The notes: a model not told the origin generated them from the sequence alone. Numbered from the stretch's first letter, positions 17,294 to 26,263 are shown. The stretch is DNA of 52,589 nt from Acidobacteriota bacterium (GCA_021324935.1 JAJPIE010000030.1:1-52589); one strand, 5' to 3'. Program-made: numbers and translations.

Positions 17294-17355
17294 CGAATCG
17301 GAACAGAAGCGAGCGCGGAGAAGTGTTCCGAATTGTCGAGAGGCGTTCCGAATTG
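17294..17355. promoter_or_regulatory. operator-like repeats between divergent genes
   Basis: GTTCCGAATTG occurs at 17325-17335 and again at 17345-17355, exactly 20 bases apart (two helical turns). A near-inverted copy, CGAATCGGAAC, lies at 17294-17304. This spacing on one face of the helix suggests a regulator binding site for the reverse lipoprotein operon, the forward hypothetical gene, or both. No regulator is identified. Confidence 0.4.
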
Positions 17356-17441
17356 GAAGCCATTCCTAAGCTGCATTCCCGAACCGGGAAATGTGGCCCG
17401 CGTGGATTGACATTCTCGGAAGTGGCTCGAATAATCGCGCC

Positions 17442-17819
17442 ATGACAAAGCCGGAGGCCGTGCGGCGAATCAAGAGTTATTCGGCGGCGAACGGGTACGT
17501 TTATCAATACTGCTTCCACGAAGTGAACCGTGTGCTGCTGGATGGCGCAGCGGCGGGCGAGTTCATTTACGCGATTTCGGTGGACCGGGCAACGAGCTTC
17601 GGCTTGCGCATCTTTGTGATGCAGGCGGCGCTGGACGCCTGGACGCGGGTGAACGGGCGCGTGCTGACCAGCAGCGAGGAGTACGCAGTGGCGAAGATTC
17701 GATTGTTCCAGGCGTTCGATGAGGGCATGGTGCCGCGGACAGCCGAGGGCGCCGCGGAACTGCGGCTGATGGTGGACGAGACCAACCTCGAAGAGTTGTT
17801 GCGGGCGCTGAATATTTGA
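17442..17819 (+). CDS. conserved-looking hypothetical protein
   Basis: This 125-residue soluble protein is not recognised. It reads as a mostly helical acidic protein with two halves: a beta-rich VYQYCFHEVNRVLL...FIYAISVD and a helical C-terminus ending EELLRALNI. The ATG at 17442 starts the plausible domain; the frame extends upstream to 17391 without a better start, and no clear ribosome-binding site is visible. It stands alone, divergent from the Ig-like lipoprotein operon, with operator-like repeats between them. Confidence 0.55.
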   Translation: MTKPEAVRRIKSYSAANGYVYQYCFHEVNRVLLDGAAAGEFIYAISVDRATSFGLRIFVMQAALDAWTRVNGRVLTSSEEYAVAKIRLFQAFDEGMVPRTAEGAAELRLMVDETNLEELLRALNI

Positions 17820-18017
17820 AGAACGTGCCTCATGGCCCGTGCTGCGTGATCCCAAGAGAAGAACGAGACATCGAGTGTGAGGCCGCGTAGGTTCGGAATT
17901 CTGTCGCGCCTCCGGCGCTTGTCCGCGGAACTGTAGGGACGCCGTGCTTGGGTGATTGACGGTTGGCTCACAAAACACGCGCTCCATCGAAAAGGAACAG
18001 AGGGAAAAGAGCGGCCT

Positions 18018-18067
18018 GCGTCAGAAAGCGGACGCTACAAAAGCGCGCTTGCCTGGGGGAAGCAGGC
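18018..18067. repeat. REP-like palindromes
   Basis: Two short hairpins lie in the convergent gap: GCGTC (18018-18022) with GACGC (18031-18035), and GCCTG (18051-18055) with CAGGC (18063-18067). The GCTAC motif recurs beside them, as in the element at 3941-4034. They may be a degraded extragenic palindromic element or act as a two-way terminator. Confidence 0.4.
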
Positions 18068-18092
18068 GCTACCAGTCACAGCGAGTACCTGG

Positions 18093-19007
18093 TTATTTTG
18101 CTAGAACGGCGGTTAGGGCGGCGCGCAGGTCCGGGTATTGGAATCGCAAGTTGAGTTTTTGGAGTTGGGCGGGAACCGCGCGCTGGCTGGAGAGCAGGAG
18201 GGCGTCGGCCATTTCGCCGAGGACGAGACGGAGGGCGAAGGCGGGCGCGGGGAAGAACGCGGGGCGGTGCAGGACCGCAGCCAGGGCTTTGGTGAAGGCG
18301 GCGTTGGTGACGGGTTCCGGGGAGACCACGTTGAGCGGGCCGGTGACGTGGCCGTTTTCGAGAGCGAAGAGCAACACGGCGACGGCGTCTTCGAGCGCGA
18401 TCCAGCTCATCCACTGGAGGCCATTTCCAATTTTTCCGCCCAACCCGAATTGAAAGGGCCGCATGATTTGCGGCAATGCGCCGCCATGCCTGGCGAGGAG
18501 GACGCCGAAGCGGGCGCGGACGACGCGGATGCCGAGGACTTCGGCTTTGACGGCTTCCGCTTCCCAATCCTTTGCGAGATCACCGAGAAAATCGGCGCCG
18601 GGCGCGCTGTCTTCCGTGAGAAGTTCGTCGCCGCGATTGCCGTAATAGCCGGTGGCGGAGGCGGAGACCAGCACACGCGGGCGCGCAGACATTTTGGCGA
18701 GGGCGTTGACGAGGGCGCGCGTGGTGTCGACGCGGCTGGTGCGGAGGAGTTGCTTGCGCTCAGCTGTCCAGCGGCCGTGCGCGATGGAGGCGCCAGCGAG
18801 ATTGACGACAGCGTCGGCGCCGACAGCAGCACCGCCGAGTTCGCCGGTAGCCGGATTCCATTGCACGTCGAAGCCTTGGGAAGAGCGGATGGCTTCGGTG
18901 GAGGTCCCGGGACGGATGAGCCGGCAAACGGTGTGGCCGCGGCGCTGGAGTTCCTGGGCGAGGGCAGTGCCGACGAGGCCCGTGGAACCAGTGAGGAGGA
19001 TTTTCAT
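18093..19007 (-). CDS. TIGR01777-family NAD(P)-binding epimerase
   Basis: This 304-residue SDR-type protein has the Rossmann dinucleotide motif at its start (LLTGSTGLVGTALAQEL). DAVVNLAGASIAHGRW and the catalytic-region VSASATGYYGNRGDELLTED match the YfcH/TIGR01777 family of putative sugar-nucleotide epimerases. The substrate is unknown. A C-terminal DUF1731-like tail (ALLLSSQRAVPAQLQKLNLRF) is present, as usual for the family. AAAGGAC lies just upstream of the ATG at 19007. Confidence 0.9.
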   Translation of the reverse strand: MKILLTGSTGLVGTALAQELQRRGHTVCRLIRPGTSTEAIRSSQGFDVQWNPATGELGGAAVGADAVVNLAGASIAHGRWTAERKQLLRTSRVDTTRALVNALAKMSARPRVLVSASATGYYGNRGDELLTEDSAPGADFLGDLAKDWEAEAVKAEVLGIRVVRARFGVLLARHGGALPQIMRPFQFGLGGKIGNGLQWMSWIALEDAVAVLLFALENGHVTGPLNVVSPEPVTNAAFTKALAAVLHRPAFFPAPAFALRLVLGEMADALLLSSQRAVPAQLQKLNLRFQYPDLRAALTAVLAK

Positions 19008-19227
19008 GGTTGTCCTTTGGCGCGTGGAATGATTATCGCGCGGATCGGAAGAATCCGTGACCTGTGATCCGCGAGGTGAAGAGAAGAGTTCAACACTGGG
19101 TCCACGCAGGGTCGCAGGGAACACAGAAAAAGGCGCCGAGAAGACAAAGGCTGAAGCCTGTGCAACGGGGGACCGGAGGGGGGCGAAGGGTGGCCGATCT
19201 GAAGTTCGGCCACTACACGGGATGGGG

Positions 19228-19233
19228 TACAAT
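19228..19233 (+). promoter_or_regulatory. -10-like box immediately before moaD
   Basis: TACAAT lies only six bases before the moaD ATG (19240), with no ribosome-binding site between. If used, the moaD mRNA would be leaderless or nearly so. The -35 position is weak. Confidence 0.3.
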
Positions 19234-19239
19234 TTTTGC

Positions 19240-19506
19240 ATGGTGCAGACGGCTGCGAACGTGCGGGTGAAGGTGCTGTTTTTCGGGCGGCTCCGCGAAT
19301 TGATTGGAATCGCGGAGGAAAGCGGAGAGCTGCCCGAAGGAACGACGCTGGCGCAGGTGTTTGAACGGTACGCGGAGCGATTCCCGAAATTGGGGGGATT
19401 CCGCGGGTCGATGGTGGTTTCGCGGAACCAGGAATTCGCGGCGTGGGAGACGCGGGTGGCCGCGGGCGATGAGATTGCATTCTTGCCTCCGGTGAGTGGC
19501 GGTTGA
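19240..19506 (+). CDS. moaD: molybdopterin synthase small subunit MoaD
   Basis: MoaD is the ubiquitin-like sulfur carrier of molybdopterin synthase. Its C-terminal glycine is thiocarboxylated and donates sulfur to precursor Z. The 88-residue protein has the beta-grasp fold signature RVKVLFFGRLRELIGI and AGDEIAFLPPVSGG, ending in the required double glycine. The ATG at 19240 gives the normal length; the frame runs further upstream without similarity. moaE follows 80 bases later in the same direction. Confidence 0.92.
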   Translation: MVQTAANVRVKVLFFGRLRELIGIAEESGELPEGTTLAQVFERYAERFPKLGGFRGSMVVSRNQEFAAWETRVAAGDEIAFLPPVSGG

Positions 19507-19586
19507 TCTGGAAAAGTGAAAATAGAAAATGGAAATTCGGGAAGAAGGCCTGGAAGAGTCTGTTTGCCAAGAAGCTTGGATTGGGC

Positions 19587-20045
19587 ATGAGTGACGAAGA
19601 CAAGATTGCACTGGTGCGGGAGCCGATTGCGAACGCGGCGCTGGCGGAATGCGTGCGCGCGGGGAAGGACGGCGCGACGGTCACGTTTGACGGGCATGTG
19701 CGGAACGAATCGCATGGACGCGCGACGAGCTACCTTGAATATGAGGCCTACGAAGCGATGGCGATTGCGAAGATGAAGGAGATCGCCGCGCAGATTCATG
19801 AAAAGTTTGCGATTGATCGAGTGGCCATGGTGCACCGGCTGGGACGGCTGGATATCGGGGAAACGAGCGTGTTCATCGCCGTGAGCGCGCCGCACCGGGG
19901 AGCGGCGTTTGACGCGTGCCGGTATGCGATCGACACGCTGAAGAAAACCGTACCCATCTGGAAGAAAGAGTTTTTCGCGGACGGCGCGGTCTGGGCGGAG
20001 GGCGAGCTGCCACCGACACCTCCAAGCGCGAAAAGCGCATCTTAG
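19587..20045 (+). CDS. moaE: molybdopterin synthase catalytic subunit MoaE
   Basis: MoaE converts precursor Z to molybdopterin using the MoaD thiocarboxylate. The 152-residue protein contains GATVTFDGHVRNESHGR, YLEYEAYEAMA and the active-site lysine region LKKTVPIWKKEFFADG. VHRLGRLDIGETSVFIAVS is also typical. The ATG at 19587 gives the usual N-terminus; in-frame codons from 19503 look like spacer. It forms an operon with moaD upstream, and the VWFA gene begins six bases after its stop. Confidence 0.94.
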   Translation: MSDEDKIALVREPIANAALAECVRAGKDGATVTFDGHVRNESHGRATSYLEYEAYEAMAIAKMKEIAAQIHEKFAIDRVAMVHRLGRLDIGETSVFIAVSAPHRGAAFDACRYAIDTLKKTVPIWKKEFFADGAVWAEGELPPTPPSAKSAS

Positions 20046-20051
20046 TCATTG

Positions 20052-21113
20052 ATGATCCTCCAGGTTCCACGAACTTTTTCCGCGTTCGGCCTCGCTGCGC
20101 TACTGCTGGGATTCGGGCTGTGCGCGCGGGCGCAGGACAAGCCTGACCGTCCGCCATGGGCGCAGCCTTCGGGCAGCAAGCCGGGAAGCACGGCACCCAA
20201 TGCGGGGCAACCCTCGGGACCTCCGGGAGCGATCGTTCCCGCGCCGACGGAACCCGCGTCTCCGAATGTTCAGGGCTCGCAGACGCCGAAGGGCACAATA
20301 AAGGTCAACGTCAGTCTGGTGAACGTGTTGGTGAGCGTGCTGGACGAACAGAAGCGTCCGGCGCCGAACCTGCCGAAAGAGGCGTTTCAGGTTTTTGAAG
20401 AAGGCGCGCCGCAGAAAATCGAGTTTTTCGAGGCGGAAACCAAATGGCCGCTGGACATCGCGCTGATGATCGACGCGAGCCTGAGCACGCACCTGGACAT
20501 GCAGTACGAGCGCGCGGCCGCCTCGCATTTCATCCAACAGGTGCTGAGGCCGGGCGACCGCATGGCCGTGTTTTCCTTCGATGAGTCGGTGACGCAGCGG
20601 AGCACGTTCACGGACAAGGTGCAGGCGTTGCAAGACGCAGTGGCGAAGATTCCCGATGGCGCGGGAACTTCCATTTACGACGCGATTCTGCTGGGCTCGC
20701 AAGCGCTGGGGCGGCGTGGCGACGAGCGGCGGCGCGTGATCGTGCTGGTAACCGACGGCGGCGAGACCACGAGCCGGGCGGATTTTGAGTCCGCGAGGCG
20801 CGCCGCGCTGCGCGAGGAAGTGCTGCTCTATACGATTTTGATCCGGCCACTGCAAGGCGAAAACAGCCGGAACACGGGCGGAGAGCACGCGCTGCAAACC
20901 ACCACCGAGACAACCGGCGGTGCCATGTATTTCCCGGCAAAGGCGGAGGAGTTGCCGATTATCTTCGACCAGATCGATGCGGAACTCCGGACGCAATACC
21001 GGCTAGCGTACTATCCGAATCCGCGCGGGCCGGCGAACACCTACCGGAGCATCGAGGTCCAAGTGCTGCCGGGATATACGGCGCGGCATCGAACGTCGTA
21101 TTTGGTGCAGTGA
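20052..21113 (+). CDS. acidobacterial VWFA-related secreted protein
   Basis: This 353-residue protein has a signal peptide (FGLAALLLGFGLCARAQ), a proline-rich linker and a von Willebrand factor A domain. The metal-ion site begins D-A-S-L-S in ALMIDASLSTHLDM, with the later T and D in VTDGGETTSR. The layout (NVLVSVLDEQKRPAPNL, FQVFEEGAPQKIEFF, then VWA) is that of the TIGR03436 family, which is expanded in Acidobacteriota, so it is a good lineage marker. It is probably a periplasmic or surface protein-binding factor. It is tightly linked to moaE, but a functional tie to molybdopterin synthesis is not evident. Confidence 0.88.
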   Translation: MILQVPRTFSAFGLAALLLGFGLCARAQDKPDRPPWAQPSGSKPGSTAPNAGQPSGPPGAIVPAPTEPASPNVQGSQTPKGTIKVNVSLVNVLVSVLDEQKRPAPNLPKEAFQVFEEGAPQKIEFFEAETKWPLDIALMIDASLSTHLDMQYERAAASHFIQQVLRPGDRMAVFSFDESVTQRSTFTDKVQALQDAVAKIPDGAGTSIYDAILLGSQALGRRGDERRRVIVLVTDGGETTSRADFESARRAALREEVLLYTILIRPLQGENSRNTGGEHALQTTTETTGGAMYFPAKAEELPIIFDQIDAELRTQYRLAYYPNPRGPANTYRSIEVQVLPGYTARHRTSYLVQ

Positions 21114-21344
21114 ATCGAAAAAGAAGGAAGCTTAACCCAGAGACGCAGAGGGCGCAGAGACGTGCCAGGAAAAGACAAGGCGGCAAACTGCGCTGTTTGT
21201 ACCTGCTCAGGTAAACTGGTAGAAGGATCCAGATTTCGTGAGGAACGGAGGCGATGCGCTGATGCCAGGATCTGGCTCCCGTTATCGGTTTGCTGCCAGG
21301 TGTTTGCCATGGAATGGACTACTTCCGGCTAGGATCGAGACCGA

Positions 21345-22142
21345 ATGAGCAAGGTATATCTGCAAGCCGCAATCGATATAGCGCGGGAAGCGGGGGCAGT
21401 GCTGCGCGAAGAAGTGCAGCGTCCGCCGGACATCGCGTACAAAGGCGATTTCGACCTGGTGACGCAGGCGGATAGGCGATCGGAAGCGTTGATTGTGAGC
21501 CGCCTGCAGACTCTTTTCCCGGAGCACGCGGTGGCGGCGGAAGAGGGAAGCGGCAGAGAGACCGGATCTGAGTACCGCTGGCACGTGGACCCGCTGGACG
21601 GGACGACGAATTTCGCGCACGGCTATCCGTGTTTTTGCGTTTCGATGGCGCTGGCCAAAGGCGGCGATTTGCTGCTGGGCGTTGTCTACAATCCGATCTT
21701 CGAGGAAATGTTCTGGGCGGCGCGCGGCGAAGGCGCGCATTTCAACGGGAAGCGGATGCAGTGCTCGAAGATCGGGGAGTTGCGGAAGAGTTTGTTGTGC
21801 ACCGGCTTTCCGAACACGAAGCGGCACACGCTGCCGAATATTCACTACTATTGGGATTTTACGCTGCACTCGCATGGGGTGCGGCGCGACGGATCGGCAG
21901 CGCTGGACCTGGCGTACGTGGCGGCCGGAAGGTTTGATGGGTTCTGGGAGTTCGGTCTGAAGCCATGGGATACGGCGGCCGGGGTGGTGCTTGTGGAAGA
22001 GGCTGGAGGGAAGATCACGGACCTCGACGGGAAGCCCTACGTGCTGGGCGGCAAGTCGATTTTGGCGACAAATGGATTGATCCAGGCGGAAATGGAAAAA
22101 ATGGCGGCGGAGATCAAGAAAAAAGAGAGCGTGCAGGTGTAA
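21345..22142 (+). CDS. inositol-monophosphatase family protein
   Basis: This magnesium-dependent phosphatase of the IMPase/SuhB/CysQ group has 265 residues. The metal-binding motifs are E66-E67 in AAEEGSG, DPLDGTTNF at 82-90, and WDTAAGVVLVEEAGG near the C-terminus. It would remove phosphate from inositol phosphate or a similar small substrate. Which of IMPase, FBPase or histidinol phosphatase activities it has cannot be told here. Weak Shine-Dalgarno-like bases (GGATCGAG) precede the ATG. A 565-base repeat-containing gap follows. Confidence 0.92.
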   Translation: MSKVYLQAAIDIAREAGAVLREEVQRPPDIAYKGDFDLVTQADRRSEALIVSRLQTLFPEHAVAAEEGSGRETGSEYRWHVDPLDGTTNFAHGYPCFCVSMALAKGGDLLLGVVYNPIFEEMFWAARGEGAHFNGKRMQCSKIGELRKSLLCTGFPNTKRHTLPNIHYYWDFTLHSHGVRRDGSAALDLAYVAAGRFDGFWEFGLKPWDTAAGVVLVEEAGGKITDLDGKPYVLGGKSILATNGLIQAEMEKMAAEIKKKESVQV

Positions 22143-22707
22143 GGGCCGGGAGGCGTGGCTCGTGAATCGAAGAGGTAGCCCGCGAGAAGCGGTGCCGGCT
22201 CCGCTGGTACGGAAAAACATCAATTTTCGTATGTGTGGCAAACAAGGAACTTATAGGTTCCTCACTTTCTATGTGTGGCAAACAAAGGGTTTATTTTACG
22301 GCATGGGGCAATGGCCGAAACTGCCCGGATTCGAGCGAGTTACCGGCATGGCCTTTGTTGAGTCCCGCAAGTATGGAAAATAAACAGGTTAGCAATACTT
22401 CAGGGTTTGCCCGGAGGATGCCATCCGGTTGCGCTCGGAGAAAGAGTTAAGCAGCCGAGAGTTAGGTTAAGCCGAAGCCCATCGACACTGCTACCTGCGA
22501 GTAACTATATCGAATAGTAAAATATTGTCAAGTGAAATATGTGTGGACGGCTCACAGAACGCTGATTCCTGCCTCACAGAATCCTTATGTCCTTCCCATT
22601 AGTCTAATTGGGCAGCCTGCAGGTCCTCTTCGGATAACACCGGGCAGCGGGTAGCTGCCGTACCGAAAATACGGATGCGCGTCAGAAACAGGGCAGGGAG
22701 AATTGTC
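22143..22707. other. long AT-rich intergenic region with repeats
   Basis: No gene with recognisable content was found in these 565 bases. The right half is clearly richer in A and T than the surroundings. It holds two direct repeats with a hairpin (22230-22285), a third ATGTGTGG at about 22539, and CTCACAGAA at 22551-22559 and 22573-22581. The promoter of the following outer membrane protein gene must lie here. No firm -35/-10 pair was identified. Confidence 0.6.
22230..22285 (+). repeat. 16-bp direct repeats flanking a hairpin
   Basis: TATGTGTGGCAAACAA occurs at 22230-22245 and again at 22270-22285, exactly 40 bases apart. Between them AGGAAC (22245-22250) and GTTCCT (22257-22262) form a hairpin with loop TTATAG. 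Two copies are too few for a CRISPR array; a regulator site or a remnant of a mobile element fits better. Confidence 0.65.
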
Positions 22708-24567
22708 ATGCAATCTTGCAAAAATCGCGGTTCACGGTTGGGATGGATATTGCTGCTCAGCGGTATTTTGTGCGGTGCTGGCCTGGCCGATGACGGTACG
22801 AAGGGGAAAGATACCCCGGCGGCAACGGAAGCCGCTGCAACGCCGAAGGCAAAGGCGTCCGTGACGAGCCATCCCGAACCGGGATTAACGGAGCGGGAGC
22901 GCTGGCTACTCGATCGCGTGGAGCAACTGGAGCGGCGCGTGGCCGAGCTGGAAGCGAAGGAAGGGAAGCCGAGTGCGGAGGCCGCGGCAAGCGCGGGAAA
23001 CGCGGCGATGAGCGGAACCGCGCCCGCGAGTCCGGCGGCTGTAACGGGTGCGGCTCCAGGTGACGGGATGCCTGGTGCTGGGCCGGGCCCGAAGCAGAAC
23101 AGCGCCGCGCCCAATTCCGGAATCGTTTATTCGTCCAGCGCGGCGGCGATGAATGTGTCGCCGGGGATTGGGCCGAAGCAGGATGGGGACAAACCATCGA
23201 ATCCGGTTCCGCAAACTGCGGCGAAGATCGAGCCGTTTTCGGACGCGGACTGGACCTGGTTGAACGGGAATCCGCGCACGAAAGAGATTTTCTGGGACTC
23301 CAAGTTTTTCACGCCGGAAATCCGCGCGGATATCAACTACGTGTACGACTTCAACCATCCGGACGATCATTCGATGGGCGGATCCAGCGAGTTATTCCGG
23401 AGCAACGAAGTGCAACTCGAGCAATTGGGAGTTGGCGGCGACTTTCACTATGACAACGTGCGCGCGCGATTGATGACGCAGTTCGGGATGTACTCGGCGA
23501 CCACGCCGCGGAACGATCCGAGCCCGGGACACGGACAATGGGATTTGAACACGGCGTACCGCTATGTATCGGAGGCGTACGGGGGGTACCACTTCAACGT
23601 GTTGCACGGAATCAACGTGGACGCGGGCATCTTCATGTCCTACGTGGGATTGTTCAGCTACTACAATTTCGACAACTGGGCGTATCAGCCTTCGTATGTT
23701 TCGTCGAACACGCCGTGGTTCTTCAACGGCGTGCGCGTGCAGATATTCCCGACGGCGCACCTGAAGATCGAGCCGTGGTTCATCAACGGCTGGCAGGCGT
23801 ATGGGTCGGCGAATCACCGTCCGGGTCTTGGCGGGCAGGTAAAGTGGACGCCGAAGCCGTGGATCAACATCATTTCGAACAATTATGGGCTGGGCGAGGA
23901 CGACCTGTTCATCAAGGGGCGCAGCCGCATCCACACGGACAACAGCGTTGAGGTGAAATACTACGATAAGCCGGACAACGCCATCAGCAAAATGGCGTTC
24001 ACGTTGACCGGGGACCTCGGCTGCGAGTATGGGAGCGGCGTGAGTTGCTACGGGAACCACAAAGGCGGGCCGAAGCAGAGCTTCGTGGGATGGATGGGAT
24101 ACAACCGCTTCTGGTTCCACCGGGATTTGTTTGCGGTGACGGTGGGAGGCGGGCAGATCAACAACCCGGGACGATACCTGGTGCTGATCCCGCCGATCAA
24201 CGGCGAAGGGGCGATTTCGGCGGCGACAAACTCGCCGTACTTCACGGGGAATCCCGGCGATCCGTTCAAGGCCTGGGATTCATCCTTCACTTTCGACTAC
24301 ATGCCCAGGCAATACATCACGTTCCGGTGGGAATATGACTACCGCCACGCGAGCGTGCCGTACTGGACGGGGAAGGGCGGAATCACGCCGCCCGGCGGGA
24401 ACAACGGAGCGCCGCAGTACTACGTGTGCAGCAGCGGCGCATCCTCCGGACAGCTGACGCTGCCGGCGGCGGAGCAAGCATGCGGCGGAGGTATGAGCAG
24501 CGTGTGGTTCCCGGATTTGCGGAAGAATGAATCGTTCATCGATATGGCGATCATGGTGAAGTTCTAG
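22708..24567 (+). CDS. outer membrane beta-barrel protein with coiled-coil N-terminus
   Basis: This 619-residue protein has a signal peptide (LGWILLLSGILCGAGLA), then a short coiled coil (ERERWLLDRVEQLERRVAELEAKE region, residues about 65-90). An alanine/glycine/proline-rich linker follows, then a long beta-barrel ending MAIMVKF, with the terminal phenylalanine used in barrel assembly. The barrel has many tyrosine/tryptophan girdle residues (for example YYNFDNWAYQPSY) and resembles the putative porin family BBP2 (PF07642-like), common in Acidobacteriota. The coiled coil before the barrel recalls trimeric porins. The ATG at 22708 is preferred for its GGGAG site. Substrate unknown. Confidence 0.8.
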   Translation: MQSCKNRGSRLGWILLLSGILCGAGLADDGTKGKDTPAATEAAATPKAKASVTSHPEPGLTERERWLLDRVEQLERRVAELEAKEGKPSAEAAASAGNAAMSGTAPASPAAVTGAAPGDGMPGAGPGPKQNSAAPNSGIVYSSSAAAMNVSPGIGPKQDGDKPSNPVPQTAAKIEPFSDADWTWLNGNPRTKEIFWDSKFFTPEIRADINYVYDFNHPDDHSMGGSSELFRSNEVQLEQLGVGGDFHYDNVRARLMTQFGMYSATTPRNDPSPGHGQWDLNTAYRYVSEAYGGYHFNVLHGINVDAGIFMSYVGLFSYYNFDNWAYQPSYVSSNTPWFFNGVRVQIFPTAHLKIEPWFINGWQAYGSANHRPGLGGQVKWTPKPWINIISNNYGLGEDDLFIKGRSRIHTDNSVEVKYYDKPDNAISKMAFTLTGDLGCEYGSGVSCYGNHKGGPKQSFVGWMGYNRFWFHRDLFAVTVGGGQINNPGRYLVLIPPINGEGAISAATNSPYFTGNPGDPFKAWDSSFTFDYMPRQYITFRWEYDYRHASVPYWTGKGGITPPGGNNGAPQYYVCSSGASSGQLTLPAAEQACGGGMSSVWFPDLRKNESFIDMAIMVKF

Positions 24568-24681
24568 CGGATGGAGATTGGCTAGCGGCGAACAGCAGAC
24601 AGCGAACAGAGCACAGCGAAGACGCCTTTGCGGGGTGCGGGTGCGGCGTTGGATCAAAGCGCAATGTGTCTGACAGACGGA

Positions 24682-24728
24682 GGGCGGCATAAAGCCGCCC
24701 CTACACATCTTTGCCGCCATTTGGGCGG
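24682..24728. terminator. paired hairpins between convergent genes
   Basis: GGGCGGC (24682-24688) pairs with GCCGCCC (24694-24700), and CCGCC (24714-24718) pairs with GGCGG (24724-24728). They lie between two genes that end towards each other (24567 and 24791), so they could stop transcription in both directions. There is no T run, and the paired layout also fits a REP-like element. Confidence 0.45.
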
Positions 24729-24790
24729 AAGGCAGCCTCAATGCGAGAATGCGCGGCAAGAGTGGGAGCGAAGGCGCCGGGCCGGTGAGG

Positions 24791-25900
24791 TTACTTTGCG
24801 CCCATTTCTGCGTAGAGTTTGGCGATGGACGGGGCGATGCAGAGGCCCCAGGCAAAGACCGGGAAAGTCTTGAATTTTTCGGGAATGACGTATTGATCGA
24901 CGGCGTCGGCGAGCGGAACGCCGGCTTTATGCATTTTCTCAGCCTGTTCGGAAAAATCATCGAAGATATCGCGAAGGCTTTGCACGCCTTGCTGGCCGCA
25001 GATGGGGCCGTGGCCTGGGACAAAGAGGGTGTCTTTCTCCCATGAAGAGAACGTTTTGAGGGTGTTGCGCCAACCGGAGATGGTGCACTGGGTGTCGAAG
25101 GTGGCGGGGTACGCGCTGCTGAAAAGCAAGTCGCCGGTGTAGACGACTTTTTGTTCCGGGACGCGAACGATCAGATCGGTGCCGGAGTGGCCGGGATGAT
25201 GCTCGATGATGATGGGGAAATGGCCAAGGTCAATTTGCAGGGGGAGTTTGGCGGGATTGAGCGGACGGTTGGGGAAAGCGAGGGAAGTTTTATTGGCCAT
25301 ATCGAAGACGTTGCCGATGGTCGTCACGTAGTTCCTGGCGTGCTCGCGGGCGGCATCCGTTTTCGCATCCGTCACCCGCTTCTCGAGCGGAGCGAGGAAG
25401 GTGGCGCGGTCGGCGCCCTGCATCGAGACGTAGGAATCCATCATGCGGCCTGCGACAGCGGAGTGGGCCCAAAGCTGGATGCCATTGGCGCCATAGACGG
25501 AGTTGCCGAAGGCGTGATCGAAGTGATAGTGGGTGAGGAGGGCGCCGGCGGGGGCGACTTGGGTGACCTTGTGGAAGGCGTCCATCTGGAAACTCGCACC
25601 GGCGGGAGTGCCGAATCCTTCGAGGAGAAGCCCGGCATCCTTGCCGATGAGAAAGCCGCCGTTGCAGAGGGTGGTAAAACCTTTGGAAGGGTCGGAAATG
25701 GTGGCGTAGAGGCCTTCCCCGATTTTGCGGACGGAGGCGAAGCCCGCATCGACGAGAGGAGTTTGGGAGACGCGCGGGTCGTCGGCAATCACGCCGGCCG
25801 AGGCGGCGAAGGGGATGGCTCCGGCAAATGCGGAAAACGCGGAAAATCTGGATACGTCGGAAAGGAATCTGCGGCGGGAGACAGGAGCGATCGATGGCAT
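24791..25900 (-). CDS. Tat-exported metallo-beta-lactamase-fold protein
   Basis: This 369-residue protein starts with a twin-arginine signal (SRRRFLSDVSRFSAFSAFAG), so it is exported folded, probably with metals bound. The metal site THYHFDH (H124, H126, D128, H129) is followed by HHPGHSGTD and YTGDLLF, the metallo-beta-lactamase hydrolase set. This looks like the SoxH/quinoprotein-relay or glyoxalase-II-like subgroup rather than a true beta-lactamase. It stands alone, divergent from the aminotransferase gene. A possible reverse-strand -10 (TATACT, plus-strand 25944-25949) lies 44 bases upstream. Confidence 0.88.
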   Translation of the reverse strand: MPSIAPVSRRRFLSDVSRFSAFSAFAGAIPFAASAGVIADDPRVSQTPLVDAGFASVRKIGEGLYATISDPSKGFTTLCNGGFLIGKDAGLLLEGFGTPAGASFQMDAFHKVTQVAPAGALLTHYHFDHAFGNSVYGANGIQLWAHSAVAGRMMDSYVSMQGADRATFLAPLEKRVTDAKTDAAREHARNYVTTIGNVFDMANKTSLAFPNRPLNPAKLPLQIDLGHFPIIIEHHPGHSGTDLIVRVPEQKVVYTGDLLFSSAYPATFDTQCTISGWRNTLKTFSSWEKDTLFVPGHGPICGQQGVQSLRDIFDDFSEQAEKMHKAGVPLADAVDQYVIPEKFKTFPVFAWGLCIAPSIAKLYAEMGAK

Positions 25901-26263
25901 TCGGAATTCCCCAGAAAGAATGAGGTTGCGCGGAATGGAGAGTAGTATAGCAGAGACGGGGAAGGGGCGGGGGAAGAGAGCTGGCATGCATGACCGAACG
26001 GCGAACAGCCTATAGCCAGAGATGCCGGAAAATAGAAAATGGAAAGGGTGGAGCTGCGAACGTGGAGTTCGGGTTATACAAGGCGTGATGAATCTCGTGC
26101 GGCGTGCCCAAGGTCGCCAGATGGGCAGCCAAATTGTTCCTGAGGAAGATTGGAGACGGGTGCCCCGCGCGGGAGGGAATTCGGGATAATGTGGGTGGAG
26201 ATGCGCGCTGCTTCGGCGAGTGAGTTGTTTGCGAAGCAATTCCAACAGGGGACGCCAATTACC
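25901..26263. other. intergenic region between divergent genes
   Basis: This 363-base region separates the MBL-fold gene (reverse) from the aminotransferase (forward). It contains one possible reverse -10 box and purine-rich stretches, but no clear RNA gene, repeat or operator. An in-frame ATG at 26189 could lengthen the aminotransferase by 25 residues. Confidence 0.5.

Noticed and set aside
22230..22285. Possible small CRISPR array
   Set aside because: There are only two repeats of 16 bp, no cas genes, and the spacer forms its own hairpin.
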